Shown: positions 25,462-36,807 of the stretch, piece after piece | Layout: each line of letters starts with the position of its first letter | How positions within the stretch are numbered: the first letter of the stretch is position 1 | Source: Hyalella azteca | Lineage: Eukaryota > Arthropoda > Malacostraca > Amphipoda > Hyalellidae | DNA length: 64,000 nt | Assembly: GCF_000764305.2 (NCBI RefSeq) | Contig: NW_025946074.1 | Location: forward strand, 1-64,000 | Reading direction: 5' to 3' | Program-made: the position numbers and the translations under genes | The notes under the pieces: model-generated | Told to the model about the DNA's origin: nothing | The model's database searches: none | What the model saw: the letters and a program-made list of their open reading frames with translations, nothing else

Positions 25462-26058
25462 CATATAAACCATAATTTCTAGAATTCCATTCTGTCCCCA
25501 TATTTCCATGCTTTGTTACCAGTAAAATTAATCACCTGAAATGAGAATTTACAAGCAAAATGTAGAAAATCATGTCATGTGCAGCTGCTGCAAAATTTTT
25601 TTGCACAAACTTTAGAATTAGAATGATGGTATCAAAAATTTATTTTGATACCTCTTCTTCCTTGGGGATGCAAATCTTCCAAAGTGATGAAAAAACAAGA
25701 TCAAATGATACAAATACTTGTGCCAACTGCTGACACCAAGCAGGGCAATTTTTTATTTGCCTTCTATGGCTTTGCAAGATTTAAATTCCAATATATGTAA
25801 CACATATATTTGAATGCCAGCATCTTCAATGATGAAAGGCTCAAAAATTAATTTGCCTTGGTCCTAATTTGAAGACCTTGACTTCCAAAAAATTGCTATC
25901 TATAAATGTAAGTAAAATAAAATACAATTTTATTTCATTCACTATATATCATGTTACTTTATTTTGTTGCAGATTATTTACATTTTTACTCTCCTATATA
26001 TTGCTGCTGGGCACAGAATGTGTTGGCAGGCTGCCTGTGTCTTGTGACAGGGCTCAAG

Positions 26059-29000
26059 ATGTGGCGTGTATGTGCCATACTCACGGCTCTTATGCTTGGC
26101 TCTGGGGAGGCCATGTTTGATCTCTTCATTGAAGCCAAGGATTTCCAGAAACTGCTTGGTAATTATCTGTATTGTCTGCACAGTTTTTCAGCTTGCATAT
26201 GGAGATTTTCCCATTACATTGCACCTATTATGTTTTTTTGTTTGTAGACAGGTTTATTCCAGACTTATAGGAATTAGAGAATTGTTGATGAAGTTGCATT
26301 TAGAAAAGTAATTTAAATGTTAAAATAAATCTTCATAAGCCCAATGCATGTAAAAAATTATTCTGTTTTGACTGTTTATAAATCTAATTCATTAATGCAA
26401 CAGCTGAGCAGAGGATGTTCTTGGTATACTTAATCTGAAATATTACTTGTATGACTGCCTATTAGCCAAATATTTGGTATCCTAAACATACTAATCCATG
26501 TGTACACTTGTGCCCAAAATTATTCATACCCTAACGTCATTTCGACAAATTACGAGAAATAGACAAAAAATAATTATCTAAAACTTTAAAGCAGATGTAA
26601 ACCGTTTATGAACCATATAACATGTATTTAGAAACCAAAAAACATTATTTTTTTAGTTTTGTAAAGAAATTCAAAGGAAACATAAAACTGACTCATGACC
26701 AAATTTATTCGTACCCTGAATCAATAGTTAATATCATGGCCTTTTTACTCGTGATAACTTGTTGTAAACGCTTTGGGTAATGGTCAACAAGGTTCCTGCA
26801 TGTATCGACGCTAAGTTTCGTCCATTCTTCCAAGGCATCTGTTCCCATTCTTTCAAATTTTTAGGTTGTCTCTTTTTCATCTCTATTGTCAGTATGTGCC
26901 ACAAATTCTCAATTGGATTGAGATGGGGAATTTGACTAGACCATTCTGTGACATTGATGTGAGAATCCTCGAACCACTTCTTGACTATTTTCTATGTGTG
27001 CTTCGAATTATTATCCTGCTGAAGAATCCAATCAGAACCAAGAAAAAACTTTCTGCATCCTGCTTGATGTTATTTTTGACAATATCAAAATATTATTCTT
27101 TTTACATGATTCCGATTACTTTGACCAGACTTCCAGGTCCCCTGGCAGAAAATGAACCCCCAAAAGATAACATTCCCACCACCATGTTTAGCTGTGGGGA
27201 TTGTTTTCTTTGGATTATGAGCCTCACCTTTTTTTCGACAAGCGTAAGCAACATTCATTTGCTCGAATTATTCAATTTTAGTCTCATCTCTCCACAAAAT
27301 CTTGGATAAAAATGAGGTTTGGGAATTGACAGGAATTTTAGGAAACTTCTGGCGTGCTTTCACATGCTTTTCTGTTACTAAAGGGGTTTTCCTGGGTCGA
27401 CAACCCTAGAGTCTGTTACAACGCATTGTTCTTTGCAATGTTTGTCTTGATACCTTCATGTCAAAAGCATCCAAATTTGATAGAATTTCCTTACTAGTGA
27501 TCCTATAATTGTTGCAAATGGAACGTATTATGTTTCTAGCGCATCTAGGGGAGATTTTTCCTTTCCTTCCTTGACCAACCAGGTTATCCACCGTGATAAA
27601 TGATTTGAATTTTTTTTATAATGCTCTGTATTGTAGATGTAGGAACATCAAAATTCTTAGATATTGCTTTATATCTCATCTCTTCTTTGCGGGAATTTAC
27701 AATTTTGCTTCCAAGATCATTACTAAGCTCTTTTTCTTTGCCATCTTCAAACTTTTAGCAAAATTTTAGCTTTTTCCTAAATTGTGAAAAAATGATATTT
27801 TCAAACTTTGCAGAGAAAAATATTACAATGCTTAGTAACACCAAATTTTGAAATACAATTATTGAGCATCTACTACTATTTTCATTAATAGTTCTTCTTA
27901 AATGTTATGATAAATGATGTGGAATAAGAGGGTACGAATAATTCTGAACAGTTAGTTACTCACAAAATTCGAAGTAATTACCGTAAAATGGGGTTACTTT
28001 GACTCCCGGGCTAATTTTGACCACTTTTTGTTTTTTTTTACAAAAACCCCCAAAACTCAAAAACCATTTGATATAGAAAAATTTTGTCAATGGCCATTAA
28101 AGGCCTAATACTGAGGCTACGTAACACAATAGAAAGATTTAAAAAATTTGCATATCTAATAGGTTGAAAAATTAAAAATGTGACCCACAAAAAAGAGCAA
28201 TTATTTAAAGCCTGTCAGAGTACCCCCTCCAATTTTTTTATTTTTTGGTAAAATAACTCCAGGTTTTGATGCATTGTAGTAGATCTCTTGTAGTTACATA
28301 TGCAAATGACTAATTTTAGGAAAGTGTCATAGTTTGCAAATGGGGGGTGCTGCCCCCCAATGGGGGAACTCTGACCACCTAATGGCAGCTGTGACAGGGT
28401 AACATTGACTGGCTTGGAAATTAAGTCAAAATTACCATAGGTACCTATATAACGTATTTTATGTTTGATACACCTATTAATGTTTTTTCTTTATGTTTCA
28501 GACTCTACAGAGTCTTATATATGGTAGTAATTTTAACTGAATTTCCAAGCCGGTCAATGTTCCCCCATCACGGCTGCCATTAGGTGGTCACATTTCACCC
28601 ATTGGGGAGCGGTGCCCCCAATTTGCAAACTATGACACTTTCCTAAAATTTGTCATTTGCATATGTAACTAGAAGAGTTCTACTACAATGCACCAAAACC
28701 TGGAGTTATTTGGAGTTATTTTACCAAAAAATAAAATTGATTTTACCACCTAGTCAAAGAAACCCCAAGAGCTGGGGTAACAAAGACCATTACCTTTTTT
28801 GAAATTACATCAAAACTATGAGAGGCAGGAGCCAGCAATTTATGGTGATTGAAGCTAGAGTATAGACCTGTATTTTTCATGTTTCAACTTAAGTTTAACT
28901 TATCTAGTAAAAAAATGACTTCACTTTGAAAAAAAAGTGGTCAAAGTTACTCCATTTTACGGTACTATCAAAAGTTATTATATACATATTTTCTAGCATT

Positions 29001-32000
29001 AAATTTGTTGTACATAATAATGACAACCCTTCCTAGAAGAATAAGTTGTATATGATCTCTATTGTTCATTAAAATTGGAATTTTATTATATTTCTGATGG
29101 GGTATGAATAATTTTGGGCATAAGTGTAGATAAATATGCTGTCTTGGAGATAGAGAATTAGCAAGTAGATAGGGAACTACCTACCATAAAACAGTTTGAC
29201 TTAAACCATTTTTAGCACTTAATTTTTGTGATACAAATAGTTAATTACAAATACTAGTAAATATATGAAATATCTCTCTTTATTGCATTTGTAGGTTATC
29301 TCATGGCACTTCAAGAGCCATCAACACAATTTTTCTTAGGCAAGAACTTTTTGAGGACAGGATTTTCTCATATTAAATGTCAAAACATCATGGTCCAAGT
29401 CACCCCATTTTATTGTACATAGATTCTCATTTTATATTCTCCACAATTAATGATCTTGCACAACAATTAAACTATAAAAACTTGAATAAATACCACCATC
29501 GCTCAATCAAGTCTGGAATGTGACATCTGATACAGGTGAGATATCAGTGTATCTCAAACAATAAAGAGTTGACTCAAGTGTAACTTGAACATTGTGCCTT
29601 GTTGCAGGAGTGAACTCCGAGTTGTGGTATGTGCGTGATGGGGAAGTGAAAGAAAATGCCCTTGACTATGTTGTGCCAGTGCCTTCTGACATCAGCGTCC
29701 TCACATTCCAGTGGAGAGCACGGCACAACATCCTGGTTAGTCATGATTTATAATAATCTAGTCTATATAAAAACTAAAACTCCAGACTTCTTCAGAGTTC
29801 TTCTGGACTATAACTTATAGTCCAGAAGAACTATAACTCCAGTCTATATAAGAACTACCTATAGATGTAATGATGGGATATGGGTGTAGGATATATGACA
29901 CATTATTATTAATTACTTATTATTTAATTGATAGTCATAATAATAATATCAATGATTGTTTTTGTAGCTGCCGTATGCTGCCCAGACTCATGTGGGCAAC
30001 CCTGAGGCTGCTCTAGTGAAGCTCAGTGTGAACACCACAGGCAGCGTCCCTACCTCCACTCAGCCCTTCCACCTCATCATCAATTGCACAGGAAAACTTT
30101 CTACACAGGTAATGAATAGCTGTCCACACAACTCTGACACTTCCATGCAACATTTGCTCCATCAGCTGTTTACATATGGCTGTTGATCTGTTTATCATGG
30201 GCAATTTGAACATCATTTTTATGCCACTGGATTTTGTTATTGTTGTGAGGAGTATTACAATAACCATTGCATTTATGTTCCATTAAGATAAAATTTTTAA
30301 TTCTAGTTCATAATAATTTCAAACCATTTCTTCTAAATTGTATTTCCACAAGCCCACAGATTATGACCTGCTCTCTTTGCACATTCATTCAAGAGTATAT
30401 GTATTCAATACATTCAAGTGTATGTATGTATATATGTGCGTATGTATGTATGAACGTATATAATTTAAATTTTTTTCATTTAATGTGGAGCTATTCCTCA
30501 AGCCATTGGGGTAACCACTTTTCTTCAATAAATGAATAAATGAACACTCCAGCAAGACAATGCCATTACAATAGGGTTAACCTGGCCAGCTTGCTATGAC
30601 TTAGTGTAACTAACTAATCTGTTTCAAATTAGGATTTGGATCTCAGCCTCACACACCATTTGAACATGAACTGGATAATTTTTCCTTTTTTCATGATTTT
30701 ATACAGAAAATTTTGGATTTCCATGTTCAATATAATTCTTGAGATCCAAGTATTTGTATAATCTTTTTGTTCCAGGTGGATGTGACGCTCAACATACAAG
30801 TGCCATTGCGAGCTTCCCTTCATCATCTCACCAACCTCACCATCCACAGACGGAAAATATGCTACCGAAGTGAGCATCACACCCAAGACATGCTGCCCAA
30901 AGCAAAACTAAAATTGATCAAAGACCATAAACAGGCTTTAGTTTATGAGTATCTTTATGAACAAGGCTGTGAAATTCACTTTCATTTATATTCAGACCTG
31001 CTTGGGTGTTTCTGCTTATTTGGCTATTTTGATTGAATATACCACATTTTTCAGACAACCTATTATATAAATGTGCTGTGTCATCAACAAATTTAATTAC
31101 ATGACACTCGTGTTACAGACGCCACTTGTCATAGATGTCATTTTTACAGACGCGGGTGAGAACGTGACAACGGGGAGCAGCGTACCGCGAGGGGGCGGGG
31201 TCGTCGTGTACGTGGCGGTTGCCGCCCTCGCTGCCTTCTTGCTGCTCGTCGCTGCCCTCGCTGCCCACAACCACCGTACCCGCCACACCAAGCATGGTCG
31301 TCGCTCACGCAGGTCAGCCTGTCTGTTATACTCTCCTACTAAACCCAAACCTTGCTCTCCTTTTCCTTCCTTCTTCTCTGTATGGACATGTCCTTCCCAT
31401 TCTAGCCCCCTCCTCATTACCACAACAAGCATGGTCGTCATACACGCTAGTCAGCCTCACTTATCTATCCTTACCTCCCTACTCCTACCGAGCCTCACCC
31501 ACCTTATCCTTCATTTCTCCATCTTCTCTTTATGTACATGCCCTTCCCTTCCAATCTCCCCCTCTCTTTCACTCCTCTGCCAGCCATAATAACCTCGTTT
31601 TGAGCCCTAGACGAAGGCAGTGAAATGAATGCTTGTGCAGCTATAACGTTTTGAGTCTCTGTGATGCCGGTTCATAAGCTTCAGGAACATTTTATATACC
31701 GCCTTGTGCATCCTGGTTACCTTCACGAGTATCTCAAGTGAAAGCAGGGTTGGCAATGATTAAATCAAAATGATTAAATCATGTGATTAAATCACTTGAT
31801 TTTTTATAAAAAAATCATGATTTTTGATTTATACGATTTTTTTTTCATATATTTAAATATATTGAGTGGCAGTCTTTAATTTATATTGAGGTATTGTTAT
31901 TCATGGTTTAGTATAAATGTACTATGAATGACAAATTGGTATATAAACTTGTTGCCTTTAGTGTGTATTAGGTTCCAATAAATTGAATGTTTTTGATACA

Positions 32001-35000
32001 GAGGCATCAAGTGTGCAATACATTGTACAGCTAAAACTTAAAAGCAAAGAAAACTCCACAAAAATTCATAGTATCTTTAAAGAAAACGTTTCGGAGTCCA
32101 GCTCCATTGTCAGTTCGAAAATTCTAGAACACAGATAAATCAGTAATTAGTACAGTCATGATTGCAACAAAAAACCTAAGCTGTAAAACCTATCTATTTA
32201 CAATTTCAAGCGGGTAAGAGCTATAAGCTAAATTCAAACTAGGCCTCTGTTTAAAAATATACAATGATTCTAAAATGCGCAAATCAGTAACACCGGAACT
32301 GGAAGCTAAAACTTTGAAGTCACTGTCAGACACTGGAACATCGCACTGCTCGGCGTGAGCCCGCACAGCTGAATGAGGGGGGCGCAAATGTTACGTGTTA
32401 TATTGGTCAACCATTTTAAAATCGGTTCTTTTTTTAGGTACAAAGATACCCTCTTATGCATATGCGAGCGCCCCTAGTTTATTTAAACACCACCTTGGCC
32501 TGTTGGCCATTATTGAAGGCAATAAGTGCCCTTTTAGCCATCCATTATGATCCATATACTGTTATTGTTAGTAGGCTAATTGCAACATAAAAAAATAACA
32601 CTTCAAAAAGACAAAAAAGCTGAAAAATCAAATAAATAAATAAAATCATGAAAAAAAATGAAAAAAAAATCATTGATTTTTTATTTTTTTTTATTTAAAA
32701 AAAAATAAAAAAAAATCACCAACCCTGAGTGAAAGTATGCGTATGGTAACCGTGCAGGTGTATGGGGGAAGTCTCCACTGACCAGCAGCCCTCGTGTTCC
32801 TCCCCTTGCCTCCCCACCCCCACCAACCCGATGAACTGCCCTGCTCCCTCTTTGCCCCACTCCTCCCAGCATTCCTTCGTTGCTCCCTCCACCTCCACGG
32901 GTCCCTCCGCCCCTGGCGGCTGGGCTGCCGTCCGCAGGGAGGCCTCCTTAGCCTCTGCCCCCTCCAGCTGGATGACCCAGGATCTCAAGTCTTCCCTCCT
33001 CCACACCTCCCCCGGGGATGTCCTAGGGAGCAGTGACTGTGAGAGTGAGTTTAATCGACGTTTGTGTTTAGTATCTTGCTTTTCTTGAAGTATATTCATA
33101 GCCTTCATCTCTTTGCTTGTCTTATTCGATGTAGTAGCAAAAATAGAGAATGTGTCTTCTGTGCCATGATGATTGATGATTTGTTATACGACCTGATGCT
33201 GGAATGCCCCATTCCTAATTTTGACCGTTTCTTATTGCCTGTTCCGTGTTATATTAAAAACTAAAAATAATACCTATTTGCTGCATATTTATTCATGACT
33301 ATTACAATTTAGCAGACCCTAAGATTGAGTTAGTGCTACTGTGAGCAGCGTTCCATTTGAAGCGTGTCCTGCAGAACGTGTTCTATGGAACGCATAATAT
33401 ATGAAAGAGTGTCTTGCATGAAGAGTCTCTAGTACAGGGGTGTAATGGTGTGTGTAATGCAGGTCGTGACGTGATGAGGCGCATGAAACAAGTCCAGGTG
33501 GCAGACGGTCAGGTTCAGGAGGTTCAGGTGGTGCAGGAAGGAACCTTTGGCCGCCTCCTGACGGCAACTTACACCAGCACCCGCCACCCGAGTCCTGAGA
33601 GAGTCTTAGTCAAGACCCTGGCGGGTGAGGGTGGGTTATAATATTAGGAGGTTATAATTCAAGGAGGGTTGGGCGGTATTAATGTCAAGTCGATCGTGTT
33701 AGGTTAACTTTAAAGGGGAGGTTTTAAGTTAAATCAACTGAATAAAATTGAAATGGACTGGGCTCACACAAGGATTCTTACATGAAATTGGTTGATGCAT
33801 GCTAGAAATGGCAGCCTGTCTACCCGGACGTTCCTTAATGTGAGGGCTACTTACCTGGTCACCTCACTTATTGTGAGGCATTAATCATTCATTCGGTTTT
33901 TTTGAAAAAGGTTTATTCCAACGTTCATTTCCAATCGTCTTGTTCGGCTGTTGTCCACGCCATCTTTCCACTGACTCCATGTGTTATCTTTTTTGTATTT
34001 CGCCTATGTTCCATTCTTCTTTCCTTATGTTTGACTGGTCTGGTAACATCTTCACATATCTATCTCATTTTAACATTTCTTCGTATTATTTCTTCGTAAG
34101 TTCTCTAAATCATGGTTGCAGGTGGTAGCAGCAACAGACAGCGACAGGTGGTGCTGCAGGAGGCGTTGCAGATGGTTGGGTTGGAACACCCTCACCTGCT
34201 GCAGGTGATGGCGCTCGTGTGGCACCAGCCCTCAGACCCTCCCATGCTGCTATATCGCGCCCCTCTGCACGGCAACATGAAAAGGTGCCCTTCTGAGACA
34301 TGAGGGAAGCAGTAGCGCCGTAATGAGGGTCTAAAAAAAAGTGCCTTATTTGAAGGCATGAGGGCAGTTGCTCTTTCTGGCGTGTGAGAAAAGAGAGGCC
34401 GTTGCTTTTAGGAGGGGAATGTGCCTTATGTGTGGGTGAGGGAAGATGGGCTATGCTTGAGGAATGTAGGGAACTGATGCGCTGTTCAAGGGAAACGTGT
34501 GGTGCACTGCAGAACTACACTGTTTCAACTATTGCTTTTGTTTATCAAATAATGTAAATTTAATCCGTAGTTGGAATTTAGCCTCAAAGGTCGCATGAAG
34601 TTATGTGTATTTTTTCCCAAAAACCGGGGAATTACGGTACCACCATACGACACTCGCTGAATTTCATGATTTCATATGCTGTTCTAGCAGGGTGATGTAT
34701 AATTAACCTACAGTAACTTCTTGCCTCGAGTATCCCGAAATATTTACCCCCACATCATTTTTTTCAGATTCCTGCAGAGCTGCAGTCCCCTGGTGACGCG
34801 GCAGGTGGTTCAGATGGCGCTGCAGCTGCTTCAGGCGCTGTCCTTCCTGCACGCGGCACGCATCCTGCATGCAGATGTCGCTGCCAGGAACTGTTGGTGG
34901 GTCCTGACTTGGGCTGCAAGAGATTAGGGACCAGGGGACTCAGGTTAAGTATCATGTGCGATGGAACAGTTCGGTATGCTAGTTGGAGACGCCAAAAAAC

Positions 35001-36807
35001 TTCGCCAAATAATGTTGGAGACGGTATGCTAAAAACTTCACCAAATAAGGTTGAAGACGGCATGCTAAAAAGGGGCATTATTTCTACAGCTTAATGCTTC
35101 AAAAGTAATGTTGTGGTTAAAATTTAATGTTGCAAAAAGTACTTTCTGGCTATAGCTTCATGCTGCAGGAAAAACTTCACTGCTGGAGCCACCATGGCGC
35201 AGACGAAATGTTAATGTATGTTGTGCTGTTGTGGCAGGTTTTCCTTAAATTGAGGTTTGGATGGGGATATTTTAATAACATTACTGCGAGTATAATGATG
35301 GCAAAAATTATCACTTGATATCAGAATTCTGAACCCTAGCTAGCAATCTCGTTCATCGCTGGGCTCGTCTGATAGTTGTGTAAATTTTGTAGGGTTTATG
35401 TGTGCGTCGATAAGAGCAGCATGCATTCATTGGCTATCCACTGTAGGCAATGTCTGACAGGCTGTGCATTGCAGGCAATATTAAGGCGGGTTGTGCACAG
35501 CAGGCAATGTTAAGGCAGGCTGTGCATTGCAGGCAATATTAAGGCAGGCTGTGTACCTTAGGCTGGACACGGGACTTCGAGTGCAGCTGTGCGACTGTGC
35601 GCTGTCCCGGGACCTGTTCCCCGGTGACTACGACTGCCTGGGCGACAACAACAACAGACCAGTGAAGTGGCTTGCCATCGAGGCTCTCCAGCGACACGCC
35701 TTCTCGCCACAGTCCGACGTGGTAAGTGGCCGGATGGTTGCAGTGGGTGGCTGGGTGTTTCAAAAAATGTTTGTGTCGATGAGTGGCCTGACTTCAAACC
35801 GCAAAAAGTTTTATGTGTTGAATCAATGGTTCCCAAAATGGGCGTTCCAGCCCCCCCTGGTGGGCGGTGGAAAGGTATGGGGGCGGTGAGGAAGCAGGGG
35901 GCTGTAGGGGGGCGGTAGTCCGAAGTCGAAGTCAGAAGTTCGAACGTTTGTTTGACAATTTGTACACAACACGTGCAGCACGCGGTCTCCAGCGATGGGG
36001 TTTTCCACCCAGATCTGGGTTTTTTAAACCTCTTCTGAGTTTCTGGTGTAAATTTTTGAAAATATTTGAAATCAGGGTTATTGTGAGTGTGGGGAGGCGC
36101 TATGTGAATATTATGTGTCTGTGGGGGGATAGGGGGGGGGGTGTTACTAGGAATTCACTGGGGAGCCAAGGGGGCGTCAGCCTGCAAAAGTTTGGGAACG
36201 GTTATGCTAAATTAAAGGTGGAACAGAACACCGCTACTTGACGTCGGACGATTTAAATGGCAATTCTTCTGTAACCCCTGATTGTCCATATGAGGAGGCT
36301 CAATTCTGACAGCCCATCTGTTCCACTAAATCAGTAAGAAGCAAACAACGGCATCGTACATCAGCTTTCCCAGCTAAGAGCATATAACCCGGTGCCTTAG
36401 TGGCAGAGATGACCCACCAGCCGACGGATGATGGATGGCTGCCGGAGCTGACTAAAATTTCAGATTAGGATGCGTTATGATTATGTGGAATGTTGTATCT
36501 CCTGATTACTTGGCCCTGTGGGAGGTAATATTTTGTGCCTACCTTGCAGTGGGCGCGGGAGAGGTAGAATGTTTTCTGCCTACGTGGCAGTGGGCGTGTG
36601 GTGGTGATATTTTATCCCTACGTGGCAGTGGGCGTGTGGTACTAATATGTTATCCCTACGTTGCAGTGGGCTTGGGGCGTGACAGTGTGGGAGGTCATGA
36701 CCCTGGGACAGCAGCCCTATGCGGAGGTGGACGCCGGAGAGATGGAGGAGGCGCTGCTGGGTGGCGTGCGGCTCGCCCAGCCCATCAACTGCCCTGACCA
36801 GCTGTAA
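26059..36807 (+). CDS. RYK: RYK/Derailed receptor-like tyrosine kinase (WIF domain, atypical kinase), 11 exons found
   Basis: Exons: 26059-26158, 29608-29735, 29968-30108, 30776-30869, 31150-31312, 32758-33044, 33463-33624, 34122-34284, 34768-34896, 35562-35721, 36667-36803. All have GT-AG edges and consistent phases. Residues 1-18 are a signal peptide (MWRVCAILTALMLGSGEA). A WIF domain (about 20-153: ELWYVRDGEV, FQWRARHNILLPY, HRRKICYR) binds Wnts. One transmembrane helix lies at about 172-193, then a Ser/Pro-rich juxtamembrane stretch, then the kinase domain: VQEGTFGR loop near 329, VLVK Lys near 355, HADVAARN near 447, DCALSRDLFPGDYDC near 467, WAWGVTVWEVMTLGQ. The DFG motif is DCA, in line with the atypical DNA of human RYK. 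The frame meets TAA at 36805 after INCPDQL, but a GTAAAT donor overlaps it and family members continue about 45 residues, so a last exon is probably unfound. Confidence 0.92.
26735..27744 (-). pseudogene. Tc1-like transposase, broken
   Basis: On the minus strand a start near 27744 gives a helix-turn-helix region (KNFDVPTSTIQSIIKK), and then GRKGKISPRCARNIIRSI with ILSNLDAFDMKVSRQTLQR, the paired-like DNA-binding half of Tc1 transposases. Further down, parts of the DDE core are readable in other frames: LNMVVGMLSFGGSFS, and a block ending IPHLNPIENLW. Several frameshifts and stops separate these, so no enzyme can be made. The protein would have cut and pasted the element at TA sites. Confidence 0.75.
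27981..28962 (-). mobile_element. Foldback MITE family A, copy 3, nested in the Tc1 element
   Basis: Starts CCGTAAAATGGGGTTACTTT and ends AAAGTTACTCCATTTTACGG with TA on both sides (27979-27980, 28963-28964). It is 982 bp, almost the same length as copy 2, and in inverted orientation to it. The inner arms pair as in copy 2. It must be younger than the Tc1 insertion. Confidence 0.85.
30420..30455. repeat. GTAT-type microsatellite in RYK intron 3
   Basis: Interrupted GTAT/ATGT repeats. No other signal. Confidence 0.6.
31286..31560 (+). repeat. tandem duplication of the RYK transmembrane-exon end with its donor
   Basis: The exon 5 edge AAGCATGGTCGTC...CACGCAG with donor GTCAGCCT (GT at 31313) recurs 137 bp downstream as AAGCATGGTCGTC...CACGCTA with GTCAGCCT (GT at 31450). 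The match extends through the pyrimidine-rich intron sequence (CTTCTCT...ATG.ACATG.CCTTCCC). Confidence 0.75.
31745..32727 (+). mobile_element. hAT MITE with perfect 8-bp TSD in RYK intron 5
   Basis: Starts CAGGGTTGGCAATGATTAAA and ends AAATCACCAACCCTG. It is flanked by AGTGAAAG at 31737-31744 and 32728-32735, a perfect 8-bp duplication as expected for hAT. The right end lies 30 bp before the exon 6 acceptor at 32756-32757. A Penelope-like fragment is nested inside. Confidence 0.87.
31985..32400 (-). mobile_element. Penelope-like element 3' fragment nested in the hAT MITE
   Basis: The minus strand at 32190-32387 reads MRPPHSAVRAHAEQCDVPVS, then SSGVTDLRILESLYIFKQRP, ending NLAYSSYPLEIVNR-stop. 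This matches the C-terminal part of the GIY-YIG endonuclease of Penelope-like elements (the conserved D-R-ILES-YI--K-P-LN block). Downstream on the minus strand, ELDSETFSLKIL-like reading and a GAGCTGGACTCCGAAACG motif near 32092-32110 fit the usual 3' region of such elements. RT and the GIY-YIG motif itself are missing. Boundaries are estimated. Confidence 0.65.
35440..35562 (+). repeat. 30-bp tandem repeat abutting a RYK acceptor
   Basis: Units of GCAGGCAATATTAAGGCAGG repeat about three to four times and run straight into the exon 10 acceptor (AG at 35560-35561). Each unit contains a TTGCAGGC or similar acceptor-like site. Confidence 0.75.
35824..36205 (+). mobile_element. hAT-like MITE in RYK intron 10
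   Basis: CAATGGTTCCCAAAATGGGC at the left and AAAGTTTGGGAACGGTTATG at the right are inverted ends of the widespread GGTTCCCAAA type of hAT MITE. The G-rich interior encodes nothing recognisable. A target duplication was not resolved. Confidence 0.55.
36536..36680 (+). repeat. tandem copies of the RYK last-exon acceptor edge
   Basis: Four copies of CTACGTGGCAGTGGGCGTG-like sequence end in the true acceptor. AG dinucleotides fall at 36548-36549, 36589-36590, 36627-36628 and 36665-36666. The fourth begins the coding exon (WAWGVTVWE). Use of an upstream AG would add 117, 76 or 38 nt; the in-frame 117-nt option meets a TAG after five codons. Confidence 0.82.

Larger units (their letters stand above)
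26505..29126 (-). mobile_element. Tc1/mariner element in RYK intron 1, interrupted by a family A MITE
   Basis: The ends CACTTGTGCCCAAAATTATT and GAATAATTTTGGGCATAAGTG are inverted, with TA at both flanks (26503-26504 and 29127-29128). The transposase pseudogene lies on the minus strand. A 982-bp family A element sits inside at 27981-28962. The Tc1 part alone is about 1.6 kb, the usual length for this family. Confidence 0.87.

Noticed and set aside
30013..30267. Open minus-strand frame across RYK exon 3.
   Set aside because: It is a shadow of the WIF-domain exon, which has matching splice sites and phase on the + strand.
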